NCBI GenBank assembly: GCA_004431415.1
Contig: QPMI01000224.1
Coordinates: 62,001-126,000, forward strand
Reading direction: 5' to 3'
DNA: 64,000 bases
DNA from: Cyanophora paradoxa
Taxonomy: Eukaryota > Glaucocystophyceae > Cyanophorales > Cyanophoraceae
Shown here: piece by piece, positions 1-14,300 of the stretch
Layout of the letters: every line of letters begins with the position of its first letter
How positions within the stretch are numbered: position 1 is the first letter of the stretch
Program-made: the position numbers and the translations under genes
Notes under the pieces: model-generated
What the model saw: only the letters and a program-made list of their open reading frames with translations
What the model was told of the DNA's origin: nothing
Databases searched by the model: none

Positions 1-3000
1 CACACTCCGAACCTTCCGCCTGCTTTTTATTCCATTTCACTTTCCGTGCCTGGTGCTACCTGGCCGTCTTTCGGTGTTGTTCTCGAGCTGGCAGGTACGT
101 GAGCGCGCACCCAACATCCGGGCATCCGTGAGTCCAATAACCGCATCGCCCAGAACCATCGACTATCGTCGGCGCAGTTCCCTTGATTGCAGTGGAGTCC
201 GACTTGATTCTGATCCGCACTGAAGGTCCATTGTTTCCCAAGGAAGGTCATACCCATCGCTCTTGGTCATCGGGCGTCGCTGTGGCCGCAGCTCCAGTTC
301 TGACACTGGAACGCTTGGCGAGAATGACGTTCAGCATCAACGACATTTACGGCGATATGCAGGTCATCCCTCAAGCGCGCGTGTTCGGCGTCCAACCTCG
401 AGTGGGATCTGGGAGTGGTGGAACGGTCGTCACCGTGTTTGGCGAGAATATTTCTCGTCTTCCTTCGCCTCGTTGCCGTTTCCATGCTAGGTTCTGGGTA
501 GCTGCGGTCTGGCACACGGCTGGGAACATCTCGTGCTCATCTCCTGCACTCGGGGTTTCGTCCACAACAAGCTATGTGGATGTCACCAATGGTGGGGACT
601 TCGCACCATCTTCGGCCAGCTTTAACGTTCCTTCCCCTATTACGATCGTTTCGGTGTCCACTTTAGAGGGCCTCCCTTCACGATCCTCGGCAGTGTTCAC
701 TGCCCGCGGAGTCTCCTTGCCCGCGTCGATTGCCTGTGTCATCGCGGGCATACCGTTCCCAGCCGGCCATGTTGCCCCCAACTCGTTCGCTTGTCTGCTT
801 CATAACCAGTTAATGGGCTTCGCGCCATTGGGGATTTCCAGTGAAAAAGCTATCTTCAGCTACGACGAAGGCTTGCAAGTGTCCATTACCAGTGCGCTTA
901 TGCGGCAGCCTTTCTAAATGCGGTGTTTGTGTCCTTGACGCTTGCCGCAGAGGATCCAACTCCATCAAAGGCTCTGATCCCTCCGTTCATTGACCAAACA
1001 GATGGCGGGATCTTCAGCATTTCTGGAGGTGACCTGTTGAGTCTGGGCGAGAAAAGCCGATGCGCACTGTCGGATGGAAGAATGCTTGATGGGCGCGTAT
1101 TGTCGTCTGGGTATCTTCTATGCGATGCTGCCGGTCCGTCAACTGAGGTAACTTCCGTGGTTCTGAAGTCGAACACCTGGTTTTCAACCAACCTTCCTTT
1201 GTCTGGCAAAGGTTGGTCGATTCAGGTTTCCACTTTTCCTTGCTTGCGCTCACCGTCGCTCAGTGCGGCCCGGGCTTGGCGCTGTGGAGCCCTCAGTATC
1301 CAGTGAAGAAGGCGGTGTGGCCATCTTCGTCCAGCTTTCGACACCGATGTTGGAATCGGACGGAAGCCGTTGCTTCTTTGGCCTTAAAATCTGGGTGCTG
1401 GCTACTGTGTCAGCATCGGGATTGTCGTGCATTTTCCCTGCGATGCGCCCTGGCTCTGTGCTCCTGACTTTGTCCGTCGACGGCACCTGGCATGTTGACG
1501 CTTATCAAGTAATACATGCACTTGGTGCACAGTTTTCCTTATTGCAGCTCTATGCTGTCTGTGCGCTGACCTTTTGTTTAGCGCCCATTACTCGCACGTG
1601 GGCAAGTATGCTAACCGGATCTACTGCTGGCGGGAGCCTCGTCATTTTCCCCGTCGTTCAGACATCACCTCAAACTTTACTGGGTGTTCAATGTGAAATC
1701 GATGTGACCCCCGTGCCGCATGTTTACATGTCTGCGGACCTTGTCGGTTGTGTCATCCCGCCTCGTAGGCAGGCTGTGTACTCACTGGCACTCTCCCACG
1801 GCTCAAAAGCATCGCCATCCACCTCGTTTACTTTCTCAGGTATTCAATATTCTTCGCAGCTGTAAGCTGACACAGCAACCTTCAGTGACATTCCGTGCAG
1901 TGCCCCCATCTCCGGAAGGCCTTGCACTTCCGCAATTGAACCCTCTCGTCGTTTCGGCGCTGGCCATTTTGACTGGCAAACACATCCCATCTGATGTCTC
2001 TGCAGCCGTTGGCGAGTCGATGATTGCAGCGAGTAGTTGTCCGTCCAGTGCTTTTTGTGTTTTTGAGCTGCCTGCTGCATGGCGCGGGGTCGGCATCTCA
2101 GCCGGCGCTGTCGCCATCGGCAGCGCTGAAGCTACTGCATCCGGTAAGCTTACGCGGTTTGAGCAGTCATTCATCGTGAAATTTCCAATGGCTGTGCGCA
2201 GAACCCAGCGAGCTAAGCCGCATCACTCCTGTGTCTGCTTCCGAGTATGGTGGCACTCCCATCACGCTTTACGGGAAGCAACTGGGGGCAGGAATTTGCA
2301 GATTTTCGTCTGTATATGTAGCGAGCATCACCCGTGGGTCCGACTCTGTCGTCTGTGTGACCCCATCGGCTCTTGGTGCACGGGATTTCGTGTCAGTGTC
2401 AGGTGACGGCAGCAGTTTCCCTGCATTCCGCCTCTCCTTACCGCGAACACGTCCGCATCTTTTTTTTTGCTGCCATGCATCCTGCCAGCTCCACGCTGAC
2501 TCCATTATGCACAGAACAACCGATCATCCGAAATGCGCTTCCTGTTGAAGCGAGTTCAATTGGCGGCATCAGCATCGTGATCGTAGCTCGAGATGCCTGG
2601 AATGCTCAATCTTGCGTCTTCGACGCAGATTCTTCTACTGCTGCTGTCCACATTTCCTCATTCATGGTTGCTTGCATCCTCCCGTCGATGTCGCCGGGCT
2701 TCGTTTCCACGCACCTTGCATTGTCAGATGCAGCGAGATCAGCAACGAGCACGGTGATCAGTATTGCAGGTGCACTAGCCTATGACACGAAGTGTATGCA
2801 ATCGCCTAATGAGAGTGCCCAGATGATGTGCTGCTCTCCCGCTCTGTTCCGAGGAGGCTACCAATCAGTTCGGATTCCGTTATTCAAATCTCTGGAAGGA
2901 ACCTGGTTGGAATCCTAATGGTGCGAAACACCGACACGCGTTTGCCACTGGCGCACAAGTCGTCGGCGTTGTCCTTGGTCATAGCCGCCGTGTCGTTTGA

Positions 3001-6000
3001 AGGTCGCCATCTTTTCTCTGTCTGTCGCAGCGACTCTGACTGCGCACCCCAACCTATTGTGTTGGACGCCTATGGTTTGTGTTTTTCGGGATTCTTTTCC
3101 ATGCGACGCTGTTCTCTTAGTGAATTTCAGGTCAAGTTAGTGTATCTAGCATCCGTCAAGAAGACGCTTCGTCAACTGTCTTCATCGAGGGCGCTGGGTT
3201 TACAGATCGGGCCTGGTGCCGACACAACTTCAGAACCGTTATTGCCTCCGAAATTATCGGCAGCAGTCTGCTTCGTTGTGCACTCTCATCCCACGCTAAA
3301 CTCGAAGCCAGTGTTGAGGTTTCTGGCAATGGTCAAGATTACGTCTTGGGGCCCAGCGTCCTGCTGACGAGCACTGTTATCGACACCGATGAAACAACTA
3401 TCGAAAGTGGATTTTCGATTTCTGCCGCATCGAATATCCTGGCTTCAAGGGTCGTACCAATCTTCGGTCCAAGCTTTGGTGGCACCCTGGTCATGATATC
3501 CGCCTCGAGCTTAGTTGGACCTGAAATTGCATGCCGTCTTAATGAACTGCCCGGATTCGCATCATTTGTATCTACCGCCTACTCAGTGTGCGAAGTTCCA
3601 TCGACCATGCTGCGCCCAGGCGAACATGAAATTGCTCTATCTGTGTCATCTGGCCATTTATCCTCTGTTGTGCGTGGGGCATTCGTTATGACCGAGGAGC
3701 TCGCGGTTCGTACGATTCAACCGCTGGCCATCCCCGCAATCGGTGGCGCTGCAGTCCAGCTCACACTGGAGAGTATCGCAAGGAGAGATCTTGCTTTCTG
3801 CCGCTTCGGACGGGTCATCCTTTTGGCGCTCACTGCGTTTGAACACCGGATTGTGTGCACGGCGCCGGCTTCAATTGCTCGTCGGCAGTTACTGGTTGAC
3901 AGCTCCGTGAACGGGGTCGATTTCGTCTCTGGAGAAACCGTGCTCTCTGTTTATGGTGGGCTTCGTCTGCAACAAAAGTTTTTCTTCGTGGTCTCTTTTG
4001 AAATTTTGCGCAGATTTCACCTTCGAGCAATCGGCTATGGCCACCACGTTAGCTTCGGACAGCGTCGATGGCATCCCGCTGGCATCAGAAGTATCCTGCG
4101 TGTTCGGAGTTGAAAACACGATGGCTCTTATCGCCAGCTCGCGTTTGGTGCTCTGTAGCCGGCCACAGGGCGCCATTGGATTCCTTCCTGTGGCAGTGAC
4201 GGTGAATGGAGCCTCCTTCCTTACCACCGCGACCTATTCGACCTTTGGTACGTTTTCCCTGACCTGGATGTCGGCGTGCTTTCTCTTACAATGCGTTGCA
4301 GCACCGATACTCGGCGCGAGCATTTCGCCAGCAATTGCACCGCTTCTGGAGCCGATATTGGTCACAGTCGCAGGCCAGAATTTCGCCTCTGGTGATACCT
4401 GTCTGTTCTCGGGCAAGTTCACGCCGGCAGCTCTGCAACTCTCGTCGACCATGCTGGTCTGCGAGATTTTCGCAGAGGAGCAGAGCTCCGCCCATATCAT
4501 CGTTCAGCGGCCTGATAGCATGGGCATTATCGTTTCTACGCCTGTTCAAGTCCCCGGTACATATGACGTGGTCCCCAGGATCGATTTAAGCGCTGACATG
4601 TGGCCTTTTTCTTCAGCACGACCTGTGGGGCTAGCATCGGAACTGCGAGCAAGCAGCGAAGTGGGAGCATCGCGTCTCTCTCTGACGGGGTTGAACGCCG
4701 TTTGGCGCGCTGGCTTCTGTCGGTTCGGCTCCGTGTATGTGGCCGCGACCGAGGATTCTAGCGAATTAATTTGCAGAACTCCGGCTCTCCGCCCGACTAC
4801 CGGAGATAGTCTCGCAGTGGAAGCCCGAGTGGGCGGGGGGACGTACGTCTACTCCAGCTTGCGGGTGGTTGCCGAAGCGAAGAACCGTATCGTCCTGCTG
4901 GAACCTTCATATTTGACTACGGCTTCACCCAATCGTGTTTTGCTTGCATCTTCGGAGACCTCTGCGGCGCCCGAGACGTGCTTCCTTAACCGCGTGGGCT
5001 ATCCTGCCACTCGGCTTGGAAAACTAGCGATGTGTACCATCCATTCCGCCGAGCCGGGATTTGCGGCTGTTTCGTTGACTGCAAACGATTTCCCTGGAGT
5101 TGCAGAACCAGCAATGATTCCCGTGTTGGGTACCTTCCCCTTCTCCCATTCGAAACTTTTGCAGCAGCTAAAAATGTATGGTTCAGATAATATGCTCACG
5201 TCAGTTTCGTCACCTGGAGTCGTTGACAATCAGCCCGCTCTCGTCCTCTTGTCTGGAGTCAATCTACATCCTCTCCCTACCCCTTCCGACTTCGTTGTCG
5301 CCTATCGGTCACTGTCAACATGCATCGCGATTCTTGAGATTTTCATGCCTTCGTCAAAGAACGTCCACCTCTCTGACGAGTACTCTAAGTCTAAGCTGCA
5401 TATTTCGATCAGCGGTACTTGATCTAATTTTCCCTCCCTTCAGTCAATCTTTCAATCACTTTCGCCCCCAGATTTCCCTTCACCAATTCTTCCTGATCAT
5501 GTTGGGGCGGAAAGCGGTGGAAGTCATATCCGCCTAGTGACGAAGGCGGCTGATTCCCTTGAAATGAGCTGCAGCTTCGGAGGCAAAGTTCTCGTGAAGA
5601 CGAACCCTAGCGAATTGTCAACCGAATGCATTAGCCCCGCTCGGTCTCGGGGAGATGCCATTGTGGATTTGCTCGTAGACGGGACGGACTCTTCGCGAGC
5701 GACACTCAGATACACGGTGACGGGTACGCATTCATGTGCAATTCTCATACGACGTGCTTAGATCCGAAGTAGGCGATCCCGTGCTGGCACGGTTTTCCCC
5801 GGCTCTCTTGCCGTCAGGCACAAGGATGCTGGTCCGCTTCCTTGGTCAATTGCCCACGGGAGAGAGCGAGTGCATCTTTGGGATTTCGCCCACCGCTTCG
5901 CTTGCCTTCAATGTTGGCTCCCTCAATCAATGCAGAACACCTCATCTGCAGGCAGGTTTTGTCAGTGTATCGCTTGCCATCTCGGGACACGTGTTCTCGT

Positions 6001-8390
6001 TCTCCGAACAGCTGTCCGTGTCGGAAGCCCCTTCTCTGTCATCTGCAACGCCGTCATCGACGTTTCTCCTCGTGCCATATATCATTGCCGTCGACGGTGT
6101 GAACTTCGGGGGTTTCTCTTCGATTCGGGACTCCTGCTCGTGGCAAGGAGAGCGCTTCTTCTTCCGCGGGCTCTCAACTGGCATGGGACTTTGTGAAGTT
6201 TCTTCCGCCAGCGAAAGCGTGTGCGCGGATCTTTCAGTTGGCGGATCAAGCGAATTCGACAGCGACGCCAGCACTGCTTTTTGCTCCGAGAGTTCGCCAT
6301 TTTGCGAGTTTTGTCCTCTTCATGGAGGAGCTCAGTCGAGTGTTATTGTGCGCAGGTGCACGTCAGGCCGAAGTCGTGCTTCCAACATCTCTGCCAACTG
6401 TGGGCGGGAGTGTCATCGAGGTCCTGTCGCTGTTGAAAAACGGCTTTTGCCGATTCTCCCGTGTCGTTGTCCGCACCGTTTCGGGAGATGCGACAAACGA
6501 CTTCGCATGCATTTCTCCAACGCTCGCCTCTCAGTCGATATCTGTCACGGCAGCCGAGCTGTTCGATTTCTCGTTAGCAGAACCGCAGACACGTCCAGTC
6601 GCACTCGAGTGCTTCGCATCCCTGTCCCATGCTGTGCAGAGTGGACGCGGCTCCACCCACGTAGTGGCATCGTACCAGTCGAGCGTGCTTGGTCATCCGA
6701 CACTGCTCGTTGGACAGAAAAGCATATCACTTCATGGTATCGTGGGGGGCGGAAAAGCAGCGGAAGTCGATATCGTTTACCCAGCAGGTTTCTATGACGC
6801 ACGATTGACGATTGGTGGTGAGCTTTGTGCGACACAGCCCTCTTCTCTCGAGTTCAAGCGTAAGTTGGTTCTGATATTTGCTTCTGTGTTTCGGGTTGTT
6901 TTAACGTCGACTGCACAGCGGGTCCTCTTGAGCTCTCACTTACTCCAGCTTTATTGGAGGAAGGAACAGCCAATCTGGTCGTGCTGCAGATGAATAGTCT
7001 AAGCCATGATGCCCAGTGCTTGGTCAATGGCTTGGCTGCGCCTGGAAAATACCTTTCGAGCACTCGCTTTTTGTGTGAGGCTCGGCTCTTCGAGCTCGCC
7101 GGAGGCTACGACATTGGTGTTTCGTCTTCTTCTGCGAAGTCTCGGCTCAGCGGGAAATGTTCGTTGGTCTTTTCCGCATGTCTCCACATCTGAGCTGTTC
7201 TGCAGATCGCGATGCTTCCGACCTTTCCACCCTTCCAACTGCTGCTGAAGTTGGGGGAACGGTCTACGCGAGCTCACCTGGTGTTCTTGTCTGGCGTTTT
7301 GGTGCTGTTATCATCCGCACATATCAGGCCGGGCGGACAAGGGAGGGCAGAGCGCCAGCGCGGCATCTAGGCAGCACGACTACAGAGACATCCGCAGATG
7401 GCGTTCATTTCACTCCCGGTCCCGCCATTGTTTATAGTGGCACGTCATTTTTTTGCCGTCATTTCTTATTGTAGACACACTCCTACTCCGCTAACTGCAC
7501 CGGCCCGTAGCCCCTGGATTCATCATTGCCGCCGAGAACCCAATAGCTCCCTCCTGGGCGACGCACACAGTCACTGTCGTGTTTGCTGGCGTCCCGTCCA
7601 CGTGCGCTGTCGGAGAGGCGCTAGCGGATATGACGGTGGAGAGTGCCAGCCGAGCATCTTGTGTCGTTCCTCGAGCTGTTCCGGGATATTCTTCGCTTGA
7701 TTCTGTTCCGTTCACTGGCAACCACGGTTTGGGGCAGCTGCAGATCGCTGTACTAGGTGAGATACGTGTCGCATTGTCGTTTCGTACTTCTCTCATCATC
7801 AGCTCCTACTTTGCAGATCCGTCATCCCCTGTCGTGCTGTATCCAAAGACTCGTCACACTTTGCCCGGATCTGTGATCCATATCGTCGGCGCCAACGTGG
7901 GAGCTTCGTCGTTCGGGCCAATCATGTGCGAGTTCGGAACCGACAGAGTGCTGGCGCGTGCACTTTCGACATACGCGATGCTCTGTGAGGCCCCTGCCAC
8001 GAACCAAGATCCGGATATGTATATCATCCGGGCTCGAAATGAGATCATCTCGTCCTTTGACGCGATCATTAACGGTGCTCTTGCTGGGTTGAATGCGAGA
8101 GAAAGCGCTCACTCTTGCCTCAGATATTTCGTCGCCGGAACAGGTGGATCCAAACTTTGCGCCCTTGACCGGCGGCACAAATATTCAGATCGTCTCGGCT
8201 TTGCTGCAAAATGCCCCTGTTTCGAGGGCGCGTTTTGGTCGTTTCAGTGTGGCCTGTTTGGCGTCTCTTTCCGGCAAAGGATGCACATTTGTTTCTCCGG
8301 CTGTTCGTGCAGGTTCTTTCGGCCTGGATCTTGCTTCCAATGGACTTGACTTCCTTCTGGGCTCCGCTTCCATTGTTGTCGCGGATGATG
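1..8390 (+). repeat. IPT/TIG array, block 1
   Basis: Tandem beta-sandwich modules, one about every 300 bp. Type A modules carry a C-x-F-G...V.V..A start, a second Cys in C-x-S/T-P-A and often NG-x-DF; they begin near 393, 1260, 2205, 3140, 3700, 4615, 5490, 6350, 7200 and 8125. Each A is normally followed by a C module (C.FG...C..P....GF.SV.L) and a B module (LST..LCE.P). The short A-to-A step 3140 to 3700 lacks a C module. The module near 7200 keeps RFGAVI but has lost recognisable cysteines. Several module boundaries carry short phase-1 introns, for example 95-177. Module limits are read by eye and accurate to about 30 bp. Confidence 0.8.
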
Positions 8391-11300
8391 CTATCGTTCT
8401 CCTTGGCGCCCCAGTGATCATCAAGGAACGGAATTTAGTCACGCTTGGTTATGCAAACCAGTTGTGGCGTCCTTCATGGCGTTGCCGAATCAGCTTACAA
8501 GTACAAGAAGCTCCTCCTGCAGGGAATGAGCTCGTCTCTTGCTCTCTTCCACGTCACACGGATGGCTTCTGTTCGATCGAATTTGGCGTTTCCGGGGAAT
8601 CGTTTGAAATTGCTTTCGATGCGTTCAGCGTTGAAGGTTCGGAGTGCTGTTCGATGCTGCCTAGACTCTTGAATCTGACTCGCGTGTTCGTTCACAGACT
8701 CGGCATCAGTCATGCTTGCAATGCCTGAACGTGTTGTGCACGCGTCCACAGCTGTCCTGCACGTGTTTGGACGTCATCACCATGCAGCGTCAAGATGTGC
8801 TTTGAGCGGGCACTCCGGTTTCGCCCACTTTGTTTCGTCGGCGCTGATCCTCTGCGAGACACCAATCTTATCAGATGTCATTGAATCGTCTGTGGAGTTG
8901 ACCTCTGGGTCCTCTACTCCTATCTTTGTCTCCATTTCAGGTGCTCACACTAAATAGTTCTTTGGGGGCTGTCGCTACAATTCTGATCACACACCTCTTT
9001 CCCACAGCTATCTCGGCCCCACAAAGTGTTACGCCATCAACCATGCGAGCCGAAGGTGGCACTCTTTTGACGATAAGCACTTTCGGTGCCCGAGAGGACG
9101 GAGCCCGCTGGTGTATGTTCAACACCAAAGTTGTTGTACTGGCTCGGAATGGGCCAGCGACCAACGTTGAGTGCGTCAGTCCGGCGTTGACCACATCTGC
9201 GGATTCTATAATGCTTTCTCTGTCAAACGACGGCGCGAATTTCGAACCTTCCTCGGTCCGAATTGCTGTCGTCGGTGCGCAACGTCACTTTTCAGTGGCT
9301 TGCGGCTTAGTGACTCATGTGCTTCTGCAGATCCGTCTCGAGCTACTTTCGCTGTTGATCCCAACAGCTCTGATGTCGTCATCACAACCGCTGGCGTCCC
9401 AGCAGATGTCGAGGGCCAGTGCTGGTTCAGCTCGTCTGTTAACTCGGCTCCCGCAATCAGAGTTTCTTCTGGCGTCTTCTCTTGCACTCTTCCGTCGACT
9501 CGCGCTGGCTTCAATGTGCTTCAGTTTGGCATAGACTACGACCCCATTGCCTCTTCAGCGATATTCACCACAGGTACCTGCATAATTCGCTCCCGCTTGG
9601 CTTGGTCATCTGTCATTTCTCAAAGCTTCGCTTGAGCAGAGACATCATCCAAGGCGGCAATCATCCCAGGGCAGCACACTAGCAGCTCTTCGTTCTTTGT
9701 CGTGGTTGGCGAAAACGTCGCTCTTCACGACGACCTGGATTGCTCGCTACAAGGATCGGGCATTGGTCGCCTTATCACGCGTTCAACTGGATTCGGTGTG
9801 TGCGACCATGCTTTCGTCGCTGAGGCTGGCAGCCGGCGAGTCTCGTCCAGAACATGGGGCGATTTGCAGTTGTTCGCGGATTTTCTTGGTGCGTGTCGCA
9901 GCGGAAGTTTTTGCGTAAGATCTTATCTGAATTTCTCCCAGATGAAATTGAGGTGTCGGCTATCTCGCCCAGCATTATTGCTTCGGTTGGTGGGACATCG
10001 GTTTCGCTCATTGGTTTGTCGCTCGGTTCTGCTACCGTTATGTCATGCCGGTGGAATACCAAGGTCGTCACTGTTACAACTGTTGCAACGATGACGTCTG
10101 CCTCGTGTATTAGCCCAGCATTGCCAAAGGGAGAGACCGTGCCGCTGGAAATTGCTGCATTCGCAAATTCATTTGTTGCAACAGACCTGTCTGCCTACCT
10201 TCGAGGTGAGCTGAGATTCCACGACTGTGACCGCGACGTAGATGTTCCAGAAATCGGATTTCGTTCTCACAATAGATTTCCCCGCAGACTTCCCAGTCGC
10301 TCTTGCTGCGTGGCCTCGCACTAGCGCTTCCTCGAGTCTGGTGGTTGCACGTCCGAGCATCGCACTCGGACGGGCAAGCGTAGAGCAAGTTTTCATCCCC
10401 GGCGGTTCTGCTGGGTTCATCGATCTGTCCGTTTTCGGATTCATATCCAGTCCTGGCTTGGAGCTATCTGCAGTGGCTTCGGCGTCCATCGGCTTGGTCA
10501 CTCCCCGCCGTGCACCCTCCATGTTCGCAAGTCTTGCACACCTTAGCGGCAAAAACATTCAACAAGATACTTTGTTGGTTGTTGCCGGTCACGGCGCTGG
10601 CATCTTTTCTACCGCTTTCGCTGTTGTGGAGATAAATCCCGCAGGCATGCTCGGCACACGACTTGCTTTGCTCTTCGCCGCAGATGGTACAGTAATAGCC
10701 TCTTTGTATACTTTCCGGTTGTTGCGCTGTTCTGACTGTCAGCACAGAACGAAATCCAACTAGTGTAGACAGTGTAAGCCCGTTGCGTTTGGCTTACAGG
10801 GGTGGCGGCATTGTTTCTGTTGCCGGCTCCGGTCTTCACGCAGTCACCTCCTGCATCTTCAAGAGAGTGTATACATCGATTCATGATTCATCAGAGGCGG
10901 CGGTGGCGTGCAGTGCTCCTTCCCTTCGACCTGGGGTTGTACAGGCTGCGCTTGCATCTGGCGGGCTTGATGCGTTCGGTGTTGCTGCAGTCACCGTCCA
11001 AGGTAAGTTGCACACGTTAAAGTCAGTACGGGTGTAACCTGGCCACGCAGAATCACCTCTGGCGAGCCACGTTGTACAGCCACGAGTCGTTTCGGATGGC
11101 CTTTCCTACGTGGTTGCTGCTTCCAAGAAGACGAGCGAGATCCTCAGCTGCCGCTTCGATGTGCTGCTGGGGGCCGTCGATTTCAACGATGGAAGAGTTA
11201 TGCGATGCTCACCATCCTCTCCAGTCTCACCAGGGTTTGTTGCCTTCGAGTTTGGGGCGGTTTCAGAGGTTTTGTCGTTTGCGTCCACTCTGCTTGAAGC

Positions 11301-14300
11301 GAAAGGTTAGTGCGAGTCACATATTCGCGTTCCTCAGTTGTGTTTAGCGTCTAAATACCGCGAATTTGCAGAACGTATGCAACTATCTGCTGTAACACCC
11401 AGTTACCTGCCATCTTTTATCAGTTCCATCTCCGTGGCGTTTGGCAGGAATCTCGTAGACGGAAACACCATTTGCAGCTTCTCTGGCGAGGACATCCCTG
11501 CCCGGGTTCTCTCCACTGCGGTCGCAGTTTGTCCTAGCTGTGCTTGGGGTGCTCAGAACGACAGCTCTGCAGATGCTGTAGCCTTGAGACCAGCCGAAAC
11601 CAAACGTTCGACACGTACGATCGGCTTGGAGCGCATCCCGCCGCCAGATCTCCGCGGGCTTTCGCCCGCACAAGCAGACGTCTACGGCGGCACCCGTGTA
11701 ACGATTGTCGCCGCCATGTCAACGTTCTCATCCTACTGCCTCTTCTGGAATAAAGTTGTCGTCGCTGCAGAATATTGGGGTGAAACTGCAACGATTTGCC
11801 GAAACCCGGCCTTTCTTGTAGCTAACGTTTCCGTCGCACTCGGCGGAAATCGGTTTGATTTTGTTTCTGTGCTGGGTCTCACCATCGAGATCGTCAATGG
11901 TACCCTAAATCCGCACATTTGGCAATCCTGTTACCTTGCTAATGGACTGCGCCCAGCCTCGTCGATTTCATCCCAAACAGATGTCGTGCAAACCGCCTTG
12001 CCGCCAATCGACATGGGCTTAGTTCTTCGTGCCCTTCCTACAACCGGCCCATCTGTAGGCGGCGCTTTAGTCTACATGCAAGGCGCAGGGCTGTTCGGCC
12101 CAGAAGTGTTCTGTCTAGCCTCAGGAATTTCGGAAGCGCCCGTGCATGCTTTCTCGACGGCAATTGTCGTCTGCGAGATGCAGCCCGCTTTCGCGGGTCG
12201 CGCTTCTATGACACTGAAGCATGCCACCAACGTCTTTGCGTTCGGTTCAGCTCATTACATGTTTGAAGGTGCGTTTTTGAAGTACGGCTTCGAGCTCGCC
12301 CCTTCCTCATCACTACATTGAGAACACTTTTCGGTTCAGAGTACGCAACGTCTGTCACAGCTGTTCTAGAGCCAGCACACGCGGCTGGTGGAGCTCTTGT
12401 CACCATTCATGGTGACCGCCTGTCGACCCACAGCCCATCCATGTGTCGATTCGAAAGTGTCCTAGTTGCTGCTGTACGCGGACACAAGTCTAACGAATGG
12501 CTTTGCGTGTCACCGGCGATGCCGCCTGGTTCGGCGTCTGTGGATTTTGTCGTGGATGGCGTGGACTTCACCCTGCATGGTGGAACGATTGCTGTTGCCG
12601 ATTCTCCTCTCTTCTGGACTCCACACGCTCGCGCAATCGTTTACAATTCAAAGAACATCCCGCTCGACTTCGTTCTACCCAGGACATCCGTTCAAGCGGA
12701 AACTCGGTGTAGGTTCGGACTTATTGTATCAGTTGCAACTATCATCAGTGCACGGGTGGCATCTTGCCCAGTTCCAGATGGAACATCCGGAGTGACTGCA
12801 CTTTACGTGTCTTCTACCGTAGGAGACAGCTTCATTGGTCGATCAGAGTCGATTGAGATTCGGAGTGCGTGCTTTATGTTTTTGTTTCCTTTCTACTTTA
12901 TATGAAGACTTTTCGTTTGCAGGCGACATGCGAGTCTCTCGTGCAACACCTGATCGCATTTCATCATTCGGCGGATCCCTCGCCGCAGTGGAAGGAATAG
13001 AACTGGGATCGAATAATGAAGCTTTCGTCCGTACGATCTCGTCAGTCATGGCCATCGCAGAGATTTCCGTGCCATCCAGGCCATATACATCCAGTTCTGC
13101 TCTGTTCGGCCTATCATCGCTCACTCTCTTCAGTGCGTTGCGATAAGTTGTTTGAAACCTTCTTGTTGTTATCGCTTAGCAAACTGGCAGAACTCCCAAG
13201 TCATCAGCTTTCCTCTTCCAGTTTGACAGGGGCAGCTTTCGGAGGGCTGCACTTTACTTTCCAAGGAGCGGCAGTGTTCGCTTGTCGTGTCGGCAGAGTT
13301 GTTTTTCTCACGGGTTCAGGACCGGCTTCAGGAACAGCTGTTTGCATCAGTCCTGCAGTTCGTCCGGGGAAGTACATCGTGGACTTTTCTGGTGACGCGT
13401 CACAATGGGAAGAATCTGGAATTGCGTTATCAACACGAGGTTCGCATCCGTTTTCGTGATGCTCCGATTGAATTTCTCACGCCTTAAGTAGCATATGACG
13501 ACGTGTCCATGTCGCGCGGAATGCCAGCCAGCGTTGTGTGGCTCTCGCGCTCGCATTTTGTTATACAGGGATCTTTCTCCAGTACGATACTCACTGTGAG
13601 GTCCTTGAATAGTGAACCCGTTGAAGCAGTCGCCATCAAACCGTCGTTGCTGCGTACAACTTCGCCAGTACTTTTCACCTCCTCGGGCTATCAGGATGTC
13701 CTTATTTCAGATGGCGTCGAAATTTCGTTTTTCTCTGTCAATGTACAAGGTAAGCCTGCATTTGTAGTACGCACTGGCGTTTCTGACCTCCGGCTGTAGA
13801 AATTGCAGCTCCTCTCGTGGTGTACTGGGCTGGATCGCAGAAACCGTACTCGTTGATTTACGTCTCTGCATCGAACTTACCTGGGAAAATTCCCCTTAGT
13901 TGCAACATTGACGGAGTGAACTTCCCAGCCATTTTCATTTCGTCTGTGCTCGCAGTATGCGAATCGCGAAGAGCAGAAGGCAGAGCATCCTTCTCTTTGG
14001 AACTGCCTGGCCGGGAGTTGTCAGCTTCCACAAAGATGTTCTTCTCCCCTGAACATCTCGCTTTCGTCCCCACCTCGAGTGTGGTTAGCGTACGTGGTGG
14101 GTCAGAGTTCCACATTACAAGTTTGCTTTCGACAGCCAACTTCGAGCATCCGGGTTATTGTCTATTCCGACACAAGATTCTGATTGAAGCTGCTGTCAAT
14201 GAAGCAGGAGTTTGCGTGGCCCCAGCGTTACCTCCCGGCAGCTGGGCGACATATGTGAGCTCTTCACCTTCCGACTTTGCCCCCGAAACAGAGATTATTG